Shown one piece after another: positions 63,267 to 64,000 of a DNA stretch of 64,000 nucleotides. Origin of the DNA: Lycocorax pyrrhopterus obiensis (lineage: Eukaryota > Chordata > Aves > Passeriformes > Paradisaeidae); contig JACSVZ010000008.1 of NCBI GenBank assembly GCA_014706295.1, positions 1,178,001 through 1,242,000 on the forward strand, written 5' to 3'. The position numbers were made by a program, and so were the translations under genes. Position 1 is the stretch's first letter. Each line of letters begins with the position of its first letter. A model generated the notes under the pieces. The model did no database searches. It worked only from the letters and a program-made list of their open reading frames with translations, and was not told the DNA's origin.

Positions 63267-63728
63267 TAATCCCAGGATCCCTGAGGCTGGAAAAGCCCTC
63301 CCAGCCCATGGAGCCCACCCTGTGCCCGATGCCCACCTTGTCCCCAGCCCAGAGCACTGAGTGCCACCTCCAGCCCTTCCTTGGACACCTCCAGGGATGG
63401 GCACTCCAAAGCTCCCTGGGCAGCCCCTGCCAAGGCCTGAGCACCCTTTCCATGCAGAAATTCCTGCTGCTGTCCAACCTGAGCCTCCCCTGGCCCAGCC
63501 TGAGGCCGTTTCCCCTTGTCCTGTCCCTGTTCCCTGGGAGCAGAGCCCGACCCCCCCCGGCTGCCCCCTCCTGTCAGGGAGTTGTGCAGAGCCACAAGGT
63601 CCCCCCTGAGCCTCCTTTGCTCCAGGCTGAGCCCCTTTCCCAGCTCCCTCAGCCGCTCCTGGGGCTCCAGCCCCTTCCCAGCTCCGTTCCCTGCCCTGGA
63701 CACGCTCCAGCCCCTCCAGGGCTCTCCT
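63267..63728 (-). mobile_element. CR1 LINE fragment, type B, 8-base tract form
   Basis: TTAATCCCAGGATCCCTGAG tail through the type B core to GACACGCTCCAGCCCCTCCA. The core matches 55828-56200 almost exactly in inverted orientation. Confidence 0.95.
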
Positions 63729-63923
63729 GAAGTGTTCCCTGGGATTGCTCCAGCTGTGTGGCTGGATAGGCCAAGCTCCTTGGATTGCTGGAAAGGAGCT
63801 GTAAATGCCTTCCCTGGGGACTGGGGGAGGAGATTCCCCTCAGTGTCCATCGTCCCCCTCTTCCATCTCCCATCCTGAAATCGGGGCAGGCACAGAACCG
63901 TCACTGCCAGGTGCTGAAGTTCA

Positions 63924-64000
63924 GGGGCAAGGCCAGGTTGGACATCGGGGCTTGGAGCAGCCTGGGACAGTGGAAGGTGTCCCTGCCCATGGCAGGGGTG
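63924..64000 (+). mobile_element. CR1 LINE 3' fragment, type A, cut by the window end
   Basis: GGGGCAAGGCCAGGTTGGAC to CCCATGGCAGGGGTG at the last base. Its tail lies outside the window. Confidence 0.93.

Overview
The window looks like intronic DNA of the cGMP-dependent protein kinase 1 gene (PRKG1) from a bird. A songbird is possible but not shown. The avian assignment rests on about 45 fragments of CR1 LINE retrotransposons covering roughly 10-11 kb by eye, about one sixth of the window. All are 5'-truncated, and many end in the typical CR1 tail (variants of ATTCTATGATTC). The only protein-coding exon recognised is a 114-bp PRKG1 exon at 9067-9180 on the + strand. It encodes the part of cyclic-nucleotide-binding domain A that holds the phosphate-binding cassette. 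No neighbouring PRKG1 exon was found, so 1-9066 is read as upstream intron and 9181-64000 as downstream intron. Very large introns are known for this gene.

Layout: 1-9066 is mostly unique, AT-leaning sequence with a few old CR1 scraps. A segment of about 390 bp at 7909-8294 recurs at 10932-11326, on the other side of the exon, where it is bracketed by a 13-bp direct repeat. 9181-13900 is mostly unique. From 13900 onward CR1 copies arrive every 1-2 kb in both orientations. Two solo-LTR-like elements are present: one at 25073-25439 (minus strand), nested inside a CR1 with a 6-bp target duplication, and one at 58516-58915 (plus strand). A 10-bp minisatellite of 47 units lies at 30005-30480, and a small CpG-island-like stretch at 50281-50650.

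CR1 fragments are labelled here by tail type. Type A has a tail like GTGGCACTGGATGGGCTTT and a body with GGGAAGGAATTGTTCCCTGG. Type B has a body with CAGCAGGAATTTCTGCATGG. Type C has a tail reading, on the + strand of minus copies, like TGGAATATCC...GGGACCCACAGG. Type D is an older canonical type related to B. These labels are working labels made from this window and are not Repbase names.

Most long open reading frames fall inside CR1 copies or the minisatellite and are not genes. No tRNA, rRNA, CRISPR, operon or bacterial-type feature was seen.
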